Shown here piece after piece: positions 21,920 to 34,290 of a DNA stretch of 64,000 nucleotides. Under the pieces are notes generated by a model. The model was not told where the DNA came from. It worked only from the letters and a program-made list of their open reading frames with translations, and ran no database searches. The DNA is from Datisca glomerata (Eukaryota > Streptophyta > Magnoliopsida > Cucurbitales > Datiscaceae): assembly GCA_003255025.1 (NCBI GenBank), contig QANY01003970.1:62001-126000 (forward strand). The letters run 5' to 3'. Position 1 is the stretch's first letter; the number at the start of each line of letters is the position of its first letter. The position numbers and the translations under genes were made by a program.

Positions 21920-24130
21920 AAAGCTGATTCAGATGTTCCAAGTGTAAATTCAGACCAGCAATAAATACTTAAGATAAAGATCAGATCAATTATGTTAGAA
22001 GTTGCTTAGAAAAACATACTAACTCAAAACATTAATTGAATGCAAGCCATCGATGGGCCAAGTTGGTCAATATTGCCGTGCCCAGCATTTCTTTAATACA
22101 ACCTGGGGACACTACTTGGGCTTCCATTATCTCTTAGAAATGTCCAAAGTAAGGCATAAAACTACTTGGGCTTCCATTATCTCTTAGAAATGTCCAAGTA
22201 AGGCATAAGCCACGGCTCTAGACTGTCTCTTGTTCAGCCGAACACCCTCATGTATGTTTGGTGGATAATTGTTCAAAAATCAGTTGCGCAAATCAATTTA
22301 GTTTTTTTTTTGAAGAAATTCTTTTTAATTTGTTTATTTTCATATTAACCCGAGTTGGGTTGTTATTTTATTTAATCACGATTCAGACATATAAGTTTAT
22401 GACCCAAATGTAAATCTAAATTTAAATCTTAGACTAACATCATCTATTAAAATTTAACATGAGTGGACCATCAATCGAGTAGATTAATTATTTGAAATAT
22501 AATATTACATGAAACACAGTATTTTCGTTATTTGGAGTCTTTCGTATATACAGAGAAAAATAGTGATAGGAGTGAAATTTGTTTTGATTTATTAATAAGT
22601 CCCTTGCCTTTTTATCTAACTCTTATTTGATTTTCTTCTCGTTTTCTTTTCCTTCATATTTTTTATTAGTTAGATCGTTGAAGCTATTGTTTGAATTTTA
22701 GAAAATAAGATCGAAAGAAAATAAAATTGTACGCTCTTTGTTACTTTTTTTGTTATTGTATTGAAACATACATTTCCCTGATCGTTGATATCTCTTTGGC
22801 CAGTCAAAACATCAGCAAATTAATTTATGCACGTATAGAGTTCCTTAAGATACTGAAAAAATATACTGAAAAATAGAGACATCGTACAATTTTTTTACTA
22901 CATATACATGTATCAACTTCAAGGGCAGAACTAAAAGTCCTTTTTAGGGGTGCCAAAATCGAAGATACAAATTCATAAATCGGTAATGTTAACGTTGATT
23001 GTTCTTTCTATATAGAAAGGTGTAAAATTGGTTTTAACAAGTTATAACTAAACAGAAATAATGACAATTACATAAACACATTGTAATTCCATTATTTTGT
23101 TCGCGAACATGGTCATATAATTGTTTTAGGAAAAATTCTTCCAGCCCATCTTATAATTTGTCTAATTGATAAAGACACTATTCTAGTTTGAAAAATGATA
23201 AAAAAATTCATTCTGTTATAAATCAGTTAGTTAAGGTTGAAAAAATTATATTATCCCTATAATCAATCCGATCTAACCATTTTTCTAATTCGACACACAT
23301 AAGCTGATCTGAGTTTTTTTTTCGGGTTTAGGTGAATTCTGATATGAAAATTGAAAGAAATTGATTTAACGTTTTCATAATTGGGAACAAAACTAGGGAT
23401 AATTTTGATATTGCATATTATTTAAACGGTGTTAGTGTGCAATTTTATGATTTTATATTTTTTTTGTTAGTGAAACTTAACATGTATGATTGTCCGTCTT
23501 TTTTTAAACTTGAGGAGTGTTCATATCAATTAGACAAACTACATGGGGTGTCAAATAATTTTTCTCTCTCTCTTTTTTTTTTTAATTTTTATATGAACTT
23601 CTAATTATAAGGGACAACACAAATAATGATCCCTCCTTTCAAAATTTTCTAATTAATTTTAGGCCGCTTCAACCTGAAATTTGCAATCCATTTCATAAAG
23701 TTAAGTTTAGACCACGTTTTAATTTTAACAATATAGTTTCATTTTTCTCAAATACATTATCAACGTTTGTAAAATATATCAATCTCATTACCTGTCCACA
23801 TTCCATTAAAAATTTTAACAATTTGTTAACGTGACAGACACGTTTTTTTACATAAATATGATACGTCAGTAAAGTTGTGACACATTGAGATGCTTGTTTA
23901 TAATTTATATATCATGTCTTTAACCCCTTAATTTTTTAAACATTATGAAGTGGACCCATGTTTTCCTTCCCCTCTTAAAAATTACAAAGTAGACCCGTGC
24001 TATAAAGTTGTGGCACATTATATATTTGTGTAAAATTTTATATCATATTCCCCCTTCAATTTTTAAAACATATAAAATAGCCCCACGTTTTCCTTTCCCC
24101 ACTTAATTTTTAAATTTTACAAAGGGACCC
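21920..24130. other. Spacer with a 50-bp duplication and degenerate repeats
   Basis: No gene recognised. It contains the tandem duplication at 22111-22209. From about 23900 to 24130 there are three diverged copies of a unit carrying TGGACCC(A/G)TG...TTTTCCTT(C/T)CCC, possibly the terminal part of the MULE relic that follows. Confidence 0.45.
22111..22209 (+). repeat. 50-bp tandem duplication
   Basis: Copy 1 at 22111-22160 and copy 2 at 22161-22209 (ACTACTTGGGCTTCCATTAT onward) differ by a single A. This is a very recent duplication. Confidence 0.92.
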
Positions 24131-24399
24131 CGTGATTTCTTTAAGAAAATTAGGGATCAAGTTATCTCTTCCTTCTCTCTTTCTCACCTTTACTCTTTCA
24201 CTTTCTCACTTTCAGCAGATTCTTCGGTCTTTCATTTTCTCCATTTCAACAGATTCAACGTCAATTTGGGATCACCATCGACAATCCACATATAATTTTA
24301 CTTGAAGATTGTGAAAGCTATAGAAGGCAGCGAGTGATTCTCCTTGGGACCACATATGAAAATATATTGGGTTATTCTATTTGAATTTTGGGGGGTTTT

Positions 24400-24620
24400 C
24401 AAAGTCTAGTTTAGTGTTTTGACAGGGGGAGTTTCTTTGCTGAATTAGGGTTTTGAAAAATATGGTTTAGGGTTTTGAAAATATGGTTTTAGGGTTACAA
24501 AATCTGGTTTTACAGTTGTGAAATTCTGGTTTTAGGGTTACAAAATCTGGTTAGGGTTTTGAAAATTTGGTTTTGGGGTTACAAAAATATGGTTTTAGGA
24601 TAAATTTTGGTAAAATCTGG
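24400..24620 (+). repeat. Minisatellite of GGTTTTAGGGTTACAAAATCT type
   Basis: About eight irregular copies of (T)GGTTTTAGGGTT followed by ACAAAATCT or TTGAAAAT. It superficially recalls plant telomere repeats but the period is longer and irregular. Confidence 0.75.
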
Positions 24621-25102
24621 TTTCAAAACCTGTTATGCTAAAATATGTGTTCTATTCTGGAGGAAATCTGTTCTATTAATAATTATTCTGCTGAAATAAT
24701 GTTCTCGACAAATTTTGTTCTGGATGTGGGGGCTTTCTATTCAAATTTTGTTCTAGATAAAATTTGTTCAACTTTTTAAAACTTATTCTCGATGTATTTT
24801 CTGAATAAAATCTATTCAATGTACAGGGTAAAATCTGTTCAATTTTTGTTTTGAAATATATGGGGTTTATGCTTTTCTATTGTATACTGGTGACATGTAT
24901 TGTACTGCATTGATTTGTCTTTAGGCCTAAGAATATGTTTTTGTTAAGCCTTGTTAAAATAGTGCACTTACATATTATGTCTCTACTCAAGTATTATACT
25001 AGCATTATGCGGTTTTAAATATGATTATAGGGCTATAAAATATGATTTTAGGGTTATGTGTTATGATTTAGTAGTTTTATGTTTTTGTTTTATGATGCAG
25101 TG

Positions 25103-25790
25103 ATGGATTCAGAATTGTTCTCAATATGTTTCCATTACAATGGACTATATGAATGAAACCGTACTAAATAATTGGGGGTGTAACTAAAACCATTGAGAAT
25201 TGTATTAGATATAATGAGTCTATTAGAGTTGGAGGATATTATGGATTTGGCAGGGGTTTATGATCATTCAAGTTCATATTATGTTATACCTAGTGAAGAA
25301 GTTCATGGAGGTTTAGTTAGATAGTTAATGATAGAGATGTTATTGATAGGGTGAAATGGGTTCCTCCAATTAAGTTAATTCCTATATATGTGGAGCATAA
25401 TACTGAAATTGAATTGAGTCTAGAAATGAAGTACATGATACTGATGTAGAGTGCTAAGAGTGGCGATGAGAGTGTTAGGAGTGTTGACGTAATTGGGTTA
25501 GTTGAGAGTGACTTTGAGTTAGATGTTGATAAACAATTTGATGCGAATGTGGATGACATTGGGTATTAGTTTAATGTGAATAGCATTGTTGATGATCATG
25601 GTTCTGATTATGGTTTTGAAGAACAGTTGAACAAGCCAATGAATTCAGATGATGAGGTTGACACGATTTGATATCCTGGATTTATGGTTGAGCATGCATG
25701 TTAAATGTTATATTCAAATTAGGGATGGAATTTAAGGACTATACTGAGTCTAAATATGTTGTTAGGGAACATTCAAGACAAAGTGGCCAT
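25103..25790 (+). pseudogene. Degenerate MULE protein, PB1-like N-terminal domain
   Basis: Starts MDSELFSICFHYNGLYE, then LLELEDIMDLAGVYDHSSSY with VIPSEEVHGGLV, IVNDRDVIDRVKWVPP and IPIYVEHNTEIE. This is the PB1-like domain often found at the N-terminus of plant MULE proteins. Next come an acidic stretch and GMEFKDYTESKYVVREHS-like sequence, in the place where the MULE zinc-binding region begins. At least three frame changes and several stops separate the blocks. The DDE core is missing because a copia LTR interrupts the sequence at 25796. Confidence 0.7.
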
Positions 25791-25795
25791 GTTTT

Positions 25796-27436
25796 TGTTG
25801 GATCGGGTTTTAAAAATTTTAAAAAAAATCATTGAACCACGAACGGTTCGTGGACGGAATATCAATTTTTTTCTAAAACTAATTTGATCATATTAAAAAT
25901 TAAAACCACATACTTGATTATGCATATTTAATTACGCGTACTCAAAAAGAGGTAGAAACTGTTTTATACCTTTTGTTGTATCAGAGACTTTTTGACTTGG
26001 TGGAATTCTATTGCTTGTATTCACGTTCTTTGTCATTCGTAGAACTCGAATTAGTCTTCACACCAACAATCACTCATTAGATTCAGAAGTATATCTCATG
26101 AGGACGTCGTAGGAACTAAGTGTGAGATCTCAAAATAATTGAGGAAGACATTTTTTTTTCTTCCTCTACAATGAATTTCGGCAACAACACGAGTGTGAGA
26201 TCTCACATTGTGTAGGGTTAGAGATGCAACACTATTACCATCCTTATAAATATAATATATAGAATTTGCACACATACCCATATGTTAAATTACCAAAAAT
26301 TCACCCTCATACTTTACAATTGCTGAAATTTTGCATATTTTCTTAGAGTTAATATTGTGTCTAAATTCATCAATCTCAATTGATAGATTAAATTAATCTC
26401 TATCAATTAAATCAATTATTTTCTTTTATTTACTAATTATCTAATAATTAGAAAATAACAAATCAATTATTTTGAACATTAATTACATGCTATTCACTAA
26501 TTAAGTGACAACACCCACCACATATGAGTTCGAGAAATACACATTTCTCTAAAATATGTTTTGGTCCAACTGATGTTATTTTTTCTATTACTGTCCTCAT
26601 GAGCTACTACTGAGAGCGAATGAACCCACATGAATAAAGCTATGAGATTCAAATACCCGGTAAATTTATCTCCATAAATTTCTGACCTATTTAATCCTAA
26701 CACGTACGACTCCACTATAGGTACGATGCAGAATCAACTCTCGATTCATGCGCACTACATTTTCTATTAGTGCAAATAAATTCTTTTATTTCATGATCCA
26801 TAAATATATTTTAACATATTACCCTTCGTGAATATCAATAACAAGAGTGAGATGTAAAATTACCATTTAACTCTTCTAATTATTATTTCCTTAACTTCTT
26901 TATTAACTGTGAATAAGAAAAATATATCAGTGGAATGTCTCATACAATTCACAATGTCTTATTCAATGACTCATGTCATAGAGTACCAGACCCGATTTAT
27001 TTATTCACACACCCATCAATAAAGCATAAGGTGATAGGCTGATGCAATTTAACCACAAAATTTCATATATGTGAATCACGCAACTCCAACATAGTTGAAT
27101 CAAGATTCCAACAGCTAAGGTATTGTCTGTAAATTTGAATTCACTTATTTGACATATCAAAGACTGCAAGCAACTAAGTCAAGCTTCGTATTCATCTTAG
27201 GATTAAAGTAATTATGAAAATACTATTAAGGTGTAACAATTAGATTTAGAACTCGATAAATAGTTTTTCTCTAGACTAATTTGTTACTAGTTTATTCAAC
27301 ATGTTCCATAACATGTCTAGGTCAACCGTTAGAGTCTCCATTCCCATGCCCCAAGATAGACATCTTTTGGTTCAACCTAACGGTCATAATTAGACTCGAT
27401 TGCCCAGTAGATCCTAAGACTGTGAATATCGTTACA
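25796..27436 (-). mobile_element. 3' LTR of copia relic 1 (element on the minus strand)
   Basis: On the plus strand it opens TGTTGGATCGGGTTTTAAA. The other copia LTR in the window opens TGTTGGAAATGGG. It then runs without coding signal to the copia pol region. Comparison with copia relic 2 (44736-45132) shows that the LTR-pol junction with its polypurine tract has been deleted here: GACTGTGAATATC jumps to CTTGTACAATCTC. A perfect-looking 17-bp palindrome lies at 25837-25853. Confidence 0.65.
25837..25853. repeat. 17-bp palindrome
   Basis: CCACGAACGGTTCGTGG, arms of 8 bp around one base, near the terminal edge of the copia LTR. Confidence 0.85.
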
Positions 27437-27449
27437 GGCTTGTACAATC

Positions 27450-29198
27450 TCATATCTCCATGCCCTCTAGATGACCATAAAAAACTTTACTACTTAAAGT
27501 CTTCATGAATGGATCTGCCAGGTTGTTGACTGTCGATATGTGTATTACTACAATATCTCCGCGCTGAACAATCTCTCTTATTAGATGATACTTACGTTCT
27601 ATGTACCTGGATCTTTTATGGCTCCTTGGTTCCTTTGAATTCACTATAGCCCCACTGTAATCGTAATAAAGTGTCATGGGCTTGTCAGCTTCTAGAATAA
27701 CTATTAGAGTCTTCAAGAAATTTCTAAGCGACACAACCTCCTTTGCAACATCACAAGCAGTCACATATTCAGCTTCCATGGAAGAATCAGGTATGCAAGA
27801 TTGTGTGATACTTCTCCATACAACTAATCCACCATTCAGGATGAACACTGATCCTGAAGTGGACTTCCTAGAATCCTTGTCTTCTTGGAAATCAGAATCA
27901 GTATACCCCGTCATATTCAGGTCAATACTTGAATATACAAGTATGTAGTTCATTGTTCTCCTAAGATACTTAAGGATATGCTTGAAGGCATTCCAATGCT
28001 CGATTCCATGATTATATTGAAAATGACTCACTACGCCCACAACGTAGTAAATATCTGGCCTAATGCAATGCATCGCATATATGAGACTTCCTACGGCTAA
28101 GGCATAAGGGATCTTTCTCATGTCCTCTTCTTCTTGAGGAGTCTTGGCAGACTGCTATTTGAAGATGCTGACTCCATGCCTGGACGGAAGATATCCCTTC
28201 TTGGAGTCTTGTATACTTTAGCGATCCATCACCGTATCAGTATAAGATGCCTGGGACAATGCCAATCGTATGTTCTTCGTATCTTGAAAGATTTGAATGC
28301 CTAAGATAAAGGCAGCTTTTATAAGATCCTTCATATCAAATTGCTTTGCAAGCCAAATTTTGACATCAGATATTTTTCTTACACAGTTTCGAATCAGTAT
28401 AATATCATTCACGTACAAGACTAGGAAATTCACTTTCCCTCGTGTATCAGCTTATACACACATGGTTTGTCCACTAGGTGTTCAAAACTAAAGTTCTTGA
28501 CAGTTTCATCGAATTAAATATTCTAAGAACGTGACGCTTGCTTAAGTCCATAAATGGACTTCAGCAGTTCGCAAACCTTGCTCTCTTAGCCTTTCTACAT
28601 GAACACGTCTGGTTGATCCATATAAATGCACTCTTTAAGATTGCCATTCAAAAAATCAGTCTTGACTTCTATCTGCCAGATTTCATAATCGAGGGCAACA
28701 ACAATTTACATGAGAATTCAGATGGATTTAAGCATGACTACTGGAGAAAATGTATCCTCATAGTCTATATCCTTTTTGGGGTAGCCCTTGGCTACTAGCC
28801 TAGCTTTAAATGTCTCCACATTCCCATCAGGACCTCTCCTTTTCTTATGAATCCATTTACACCCTACAGGTTTTACCCTTCTAGAGGATCTACAGGTTTC
28901 CAGACTCTGTTCGAGTACATCAATTGTATCTCAACGTTCATGGTTTTTTGCCATAGGTTTGCTTCAGGACCAGACATGGCCTATGAGTAGGAGACATGTT
29001 CATCATGATCCTTATCTGAGACTTCTGTTAAGACATCTCCATAAGACATGTACCTTTCAGGCTGTCTCACAACCCTCCTACTATGTCGAGGCTCCAGAGG
29101 CTCTGGCCTTTGCTGTGGTTCTTTCATTATTGAATCATGAACATTTCCTGATTAGAGAGTCGGTGTCCTCCCACTCAATAATTCCTCTAGCACAAGAG
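27450..29198 (-). pseudogene. Copia relic 1: reverse transcriptase and RNase H
   Basis: Read on the minus strand. An upstream connector contains [20 protein letters not shown], the classic start of copia RT. Then come LVLYVNDIILI (the YVDD box altered to YVND), FDMKDLIKAAFILGIQI, and an intact 223-codon RNase H stretch (27450-28121) with SLIYAMHCIRPDI, GYTDSDFQEDKDSRKSTSG, EAEYVTACDVAKE and NSKEPRSHKRSRYIERKYHL. Catalytic acidic residues of RNase H are mostly present, but RT is frameshifted and its catalytic box mutated. The 5' part is cut at 29199 by the LTR of copia relic 3. Confidence 0.88.
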
Positions 29199-30699
29199 TG
29201 TTGGAAATGGGACGCTTGCGCAACGGAAGCGTGGGGCTTTTAAAAAATTATTAAAAATGAATCACTTTTTATAAAAGAAAATAAATATGACGCAATGTTT
29301 CCAAAATAAATACTTTTATTGAAAACACCTTTTCAATTAGATCCATTATATATTTATATATTAAATAAAAAACATACATTGATATATAATATATACCTCA
29401 TATATTCTAATCAAGCGTGCTCATAAACCAACGATCTTCCGTTCCCACGAACAACGAGTTTTGAGATCCACACTAAAATCTTTCAAGTTAATCCTCAAAC
29501 ACACTAGGACGTGTGTGGGCACGTAAAATACTGTAATAATACTTTTCTGTCTCTAGATGTACTCAACGCATGAGATCAAGAGATTTTTTTAGAGAATGAA
29601 TAATTTTGTGAGACTAATCTCTGAGAGAATACAATGATTACTCTCACAGAGCTCTTTGATTAACTTTTTAATCTCAGAGAGTTTCAACCTGATAGCAACT
29701 GTGTTTTAGCACACAAAATCCTGTACTGAGGCCAATAGAATATTATCTATATATATTTTCTAGGCACCCCGGATTTTTAGGGATAAATAAAAAATAATAA
29801 TTAATCACACAATTGTATTACAGTGAGACTCACTACAACTGTGCAATACTGCAGTGCCACATGACATTGCAGTGTGCCGTGAGGTATTACAGTGTCTTAC
29901 AACACTATCATTCACGGCACTACTGTAGTTCCATGCGACATTACAATATTACAAAACCTAACTGTAGTGCCACGTGACACTATATTAGTCTATGTCAATC
30001 TATGATTCTCAAACAATGATTGCGACGTGGCAGCCAAACATGCGACGTGACAAATTTTGCAAATTTATTATTTATTTATATCAGATAAATATCTAAATAT
30101 CAGTTAATTCAAAAATTAACTCATCTGATCATCCCTATCAACTAGCTTATCTGTTAATTCACAAATAACAAATTTAGTTGATTCATATTTTGAATTATTA
30201 TCTATTAATAATTTAACATTATCTAATTTTACAAATTAGATATACTGTATCACTTATTGATAATTAGAAAATTAATCGATATAATTTTTATATGTAATTT
30301 CTAAAAATTAATATAGATAATTTAATTAATTAATCACACATAATTATCTCATAATTATATACTTGCCCCAGAAATATAATTCCTTTTACAAGTTAGTCGT
30401 TTTCTCATTTTCTAAAATATTCACACCCTAGACTGTGTAGTATGAAGGTGACTTGGGGACTACGAACCTATAATCCTAAGTTCCAATAAATCAGATTATT
30501 AATTAAACTCTTCAATTAAATAATCTTATTTATTAATTCATTATTACTCCATTATAAATATGAAATTGTACTCTTAGAGATTATAGAATATATTTACAGA
30601 GTATTCTCATGTAGTTAATTGATATAATCATTTCGTGTAGTTCATTAAATTTCATATCAAAATATCAATACACATACTTTGAGGGCGTAACCCTCAACA
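29199..30699 (-). mobile_element. Complete LTR (1501 bp) of copia relic 3
   Basis: Plus-strand edges are TGTTGGAAATGGG and CCCTCAACA, so it is a TG...CA LTR. It interrupts copia relic 1 exactly where relic 2 continues (shared flank CTCAATAATTCCTCTAGCA). The purine tract at 30700-30710 marks it as the 3' LTR of a minus-strand element. It contains scattered CTACAGT/ACTGTAGTG words around 29820-29990. Confidence 0.85.
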
Positions 30700-30710
30700 A
30701 TCTCCCACTT
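30700..30710 (-). other. Copia polypurine tract
   Basis: Minus-strand AAGTGGGAGAT directly before the LTR TGTTGAGGG: the plus-strand primer site for Ty1-copia replication. Confidence 0.8.
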
Positions 30711-30719
30711 GCCCTAAAG

Positions 30720-33700
30720 AAAATGTGGCATTTCTCTCAATCTCATGTTACGCACGTGACCATCAAATGACTTCGCATGAGGTGTCTTCGTAAAAGGATC
30801 AGCTAGGTTCTATTTCGACGCTATCTTCATAACAGTCACATCCCTTCGATCCACGATCTCTCTTATAAGATGATATTTCTTCTCTATGTGCTTGCCCCAC
30901 TTGTGACTTCTTGGTTCCTTAGAATTTGCTACCACCTCACTGTTATCACAGTACATGATCAATGGCTTGTCCATATCTGAAACTACTTCGAGCAAAGTGT
31001 TGAGGAAGCTTGTGTTTATAAATACATCAAAGATAAGATAGTGGTTTTTATAGTTCTTTATGCTGACGATATTCTATTCATTGAGAATGATGTAGAAACT
31101 TTGTCAAAAGTAAAAAAGTGGTTTGCTGAGAAGTTTCAAATGAAAGATTTGGGAGGCGAGCTATGTTCTAGGCATCCAAATCTTAAGGGATAGAAAGAAC
31201 ACGCACTTAGCACTTTCTTAGGCATATAATATTGATAAGGTGCTGGATATACTAGCATATACTTGAAAAAAATCAGAATTATTATATCCAGTGGGGTTCA
31301 GGTCTCCACCTGAATAAACAAGCATATAGTTTCTTGTTCTCCTAAGATACTTAAGAATGTGCTTTACTGTAGTCCAATGTTATAAACCAGGATTCGATTG
31401 ATAACAACTGATAATTTCCATCGCATAATAGATGTCTGGTCTCATACACAACATGACATACATTAGACTACCAACAACTGAAGCAAATGGAACCTTTCTT
31501 ATATCCTCTTCCTCCTAAGGTGTCTTAGGACATTGCTCCTTAGAGAGGATAATTTCATATCTGGTCGGTAGTTGACATTTCTTAAAAATCTTCATAGAGA
31601 ATCTCTCTAGCACCTTATCAATATTAGATGTCTAAGAAAGTGCCAAGAGCGTGTTCTTTCTATCCCTTAGGATTTAGATGCCTAGAACGTAGCTCGACTC
31701 TCCCAAATATTTCATTTGAAACTTCTCAGCAAACCATTTTTTTTACTTTTGACAAAGTTTCTACTTTATTCCCAATGAGTAGAATATCGTCAACATAAAC
31801 AACTATAAAAACAACTATCTTAGTTTTGATGTATTTATAAACACAAGCTTCGTCAACACTTTGCTCGAAGCGATATGCTTTAATAATCTCATCAAATATA
31901 AGATTTTAAGATCTAGATGCTTGCTTTAATCCATAAATAGATTTAAGTAACTTGCATACTTTCTGATCTTACCCCTTTTACACGAACCTTTCTAGTTGTA
32001 TCATCTAGATGCTTTCTTCAAGAAAGCCATTCAGAAAAGCTGTCTTGACATCCATTTGTCACATTTCTTAGTATAAACTAGTGGCTATGGATAAAATGAT
32101 GTGAATGGATTTTAGCATGGCTACGAGAGAGAATGTCTCTTCATAATTGACCCTTTCCCTTTGTGTATAGCCTTTGGCTACTAGTCGTGTCTTGAAAGTC
32201 TCTACTTTTCCATCTGCACCTCTTTCTTCTTGATGATCCATTTACATCCAATGGCCTGATATCTTCAGGTGGATCTACAAGTTCCCAAACCTAATTCGAA
32301 TACATCGATTCCATTTCCTGGTTCATGACATCTTATCATTTCTCCTTTTAAGGATCATCTATGGCCTCTTTAAAGGTTAATGTATCATCCTTATCATTAT
32401 CAGACACTAGGACAAGTGCCTCTGGTTCATAGGAACTAGGTCGTCTTACAGCCCTCCCACTATGATGTTGCACTGAGATTTCCTGAACATGAACATTGGT
32501 TTCTGTGGTTTGTCATTTATCGGTTAATGATGAAGGTGGTTTGATCTCATCAGACACTAATTCTTCGAGAATTACTTTGCTTCAAGGTTTGTAGTTTTCC
32601 ATATAGTGGTGTTCAAGGAAAGTGGATTTTTTTTTATACAAACACCTTTTGATCCTTGTGACTATAAAAGTACCCATCTCTTATCTCTAGAGCATAGCCA
32701 ACAAATATACACACTTCAGACTTTGAGCCTAGCTTTCCAATCTTGGGTCTAAGAACATGAGCTGAACACCCCCATATACAGAAATGACACAAACTAGATT
32801 TAGAGCCAGCTCATAACTCTAAAGGTGTCTTGCTTACAGACTTAAAATGCACTACATTCAAAATGTAAATTTCTGTTTGAAGTGCATATCCTCAAAATTT
32901 GAGTGGTAGTGATGAGTAGTTTAACATAAACGTAATCATATCCAACAGGGTTTGGTTTCTCCTTTCTGAAACACTATTTTGCTGTGGTGTCCTATGTGCT
33001 GTGAGTTGGGATGGAATGTCATACTCTAGTAGGTAATCCTTGAATTCTAAATCTAGGTATTCACCACCTCAATCTAATCGAGGAGTTTTTAATGATTTAA
33101 TTTCTTTTCAACTTCAACTTTGAAGTCCTTAAGCTTTTTAAAAGTTTCAGACTTTCTATGCATTAGGTAAGTATAACCATATCTAGAGTAGTCATCAATA
33201 AAAGGGATGAAATACTCATAACCACCTCTAGCTTGTACAATGATCGATTCACAGACATTACTATGTACTAGCTTAAATGATTCCTTGACTCTTTGGCCCT
33301 TTCATGTGAAATGTCTCTTGGTTTTTTTTCCCTCTAGACAAGATTCACAAACAAGAAGAGTCCCAACTTTTAGTTCACTCAAAGCACCATGCTTTGTTAA
33401 CCTGTTTAATCTATCTAGATTAATTTGTCCCAACCTTAGATGACATAGATGTGTTATCATCATCATGAGAAAATCTTTATCGTTTGTTACTTTTAGGATT
33501 TGCTACTTTTACTAATTCAAAATTATTTAACGCGCATTCAGTCAGTTTAAGCATATATAGTCTCTTTGAAACTTTTGCATGATAAATATTGAATCCATTC
33601 TTAGAAATAAATAAACTCATTATTAATTAAAGAAACTTCAAAAAATTGTTCATGCAGTAACGGAAGAGAAATCAAATTTCTCAAAAAATCAGGAATATAA

Positions 33701-34080
33701 TAAACATCATTCAAAACTAAATAATTATTTCCAAAATTAAGGTGGACTGTTCCCAATGCTTTCGCTGACACGAGCATACCACTGTCAATTCTCATTATCA
33801 CCTCGCCATCAACCAACTCTCTTGACAAATCAAGCATCTGCAAAGAAGAGCATACATGGTTAATGGCTCCTAAATCCAATATCCAAGATGATAAATCATC
33901 TTCCACTAAACAAGCTTCAAGTACAAGTAAATCATATTTACCTTTCCTTTTCAGCTCGGAGAGATACTTGTTACAGTTTCTCTTCCAATGACTTTCAACC
34001 CCACAGTGAAAATATTTTCCTACGAGTTCGTTGTCAATATTGTTATTCTCGCCCTAAGCTGACCTTTTGACATTCTTTTC
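30720..34080 (-). pseudogene. Copia relic 3: gag zinc knuckle, protease, integrase, RT, RNase H
   Basis: On the minus strand from high to low coordinates: a zinc knuckle FHCGVESHWKRNC (first Cys replaced by Tyr) near 33990; a protease-like box SSWILDLGAINHVCSS (active-site DSG changed to DLG) within 33601-33906; integrase TPQQNSVSERR near 32970; the RT connector near 32150; an RT box VVYVDDILLIG near 31780; and RNase H pieces PDIYYAM and NYMLVYSGGDLNPTGY near 31300-31440. The final RNase H block at 30810-30995 (NSKEPRSHKWGKHIEKKYHL) is separated from the rest by an inverted segment. Stops and frameshifts occur throughout. No 5' LTR was found. Confidence 0.85.
30985..31245 (+). repeat. Inverted copy of a copia RT segment
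   Basis: Plus-strand EACVYKYIKDKIVVFIVLYA followed by DDILFIENDVETLSK is the inverted duplicate of the minus-strand segment at about 31610-31860 (EACVYKYIKTKIVVFIVVYV, DDILLIG). The two are about 90% identical by eye. The left junction falls in ACTTCGAGCAAAGTGTTGA, sequence also present at the partner. Confidence 0.9.
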
Positions 34081-34169
34081 ATCATTATTCTTGCTTTTGT
34101 CCTTACAATTCTTCTTCTATTTGTTACTACTAACAACATAGGGAGAAGGGTTTTTCTCGGTAACATTTA

Positions 34170-34290
34170 CCTTGCCCCAATGGTAGCCCCTGTGTCAATA
34201 ATCCAAGTATTGACTGCAGGTCTTTCAGGACTTTCTTCAGCAAGAATAAATTCATTATGCTCATAAACTAGTAATATGTTCGAGTTGGAT
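34170..34290 (-). pseudogene. Second copia-type protease-like motif
   Basis: Minus-strand HNEFILAEESPERPAVNTW followed by IIDTGATIG. It has the D-T-G triad of retroviral-type aspartic proteases with typical copia flanks (WI.D.GA..H). It lies upstream of the other protease box at 33.8 kb, so it probably belongs to a different copia copy joined here by nesting or recombination. Confidence 0.55.

Larger units (their letters stand above)
24150..25795 (+). mobile_element. Second MULE relic, interrupted by a copia LTR
   Basis: A leader-like stretch, a minisatellite (24400-24620) and a degenerate transposase N-terminus (25103-25790) lie in the same orientation. The sequence is cut at 25796 by the TG end of a copia LTR. 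The left border and TIR could not be fixed. It is not a close relative of the MULE at 9390, since the coding parts and repeats differ. Confidence 0.55.

Noticed and set aside
24400..24620. Interstitial telomere tract
   Set aside because: The word TTTAGGG occurs, but embedded in longer irregular units, not as pure TTTAGGG arrays.
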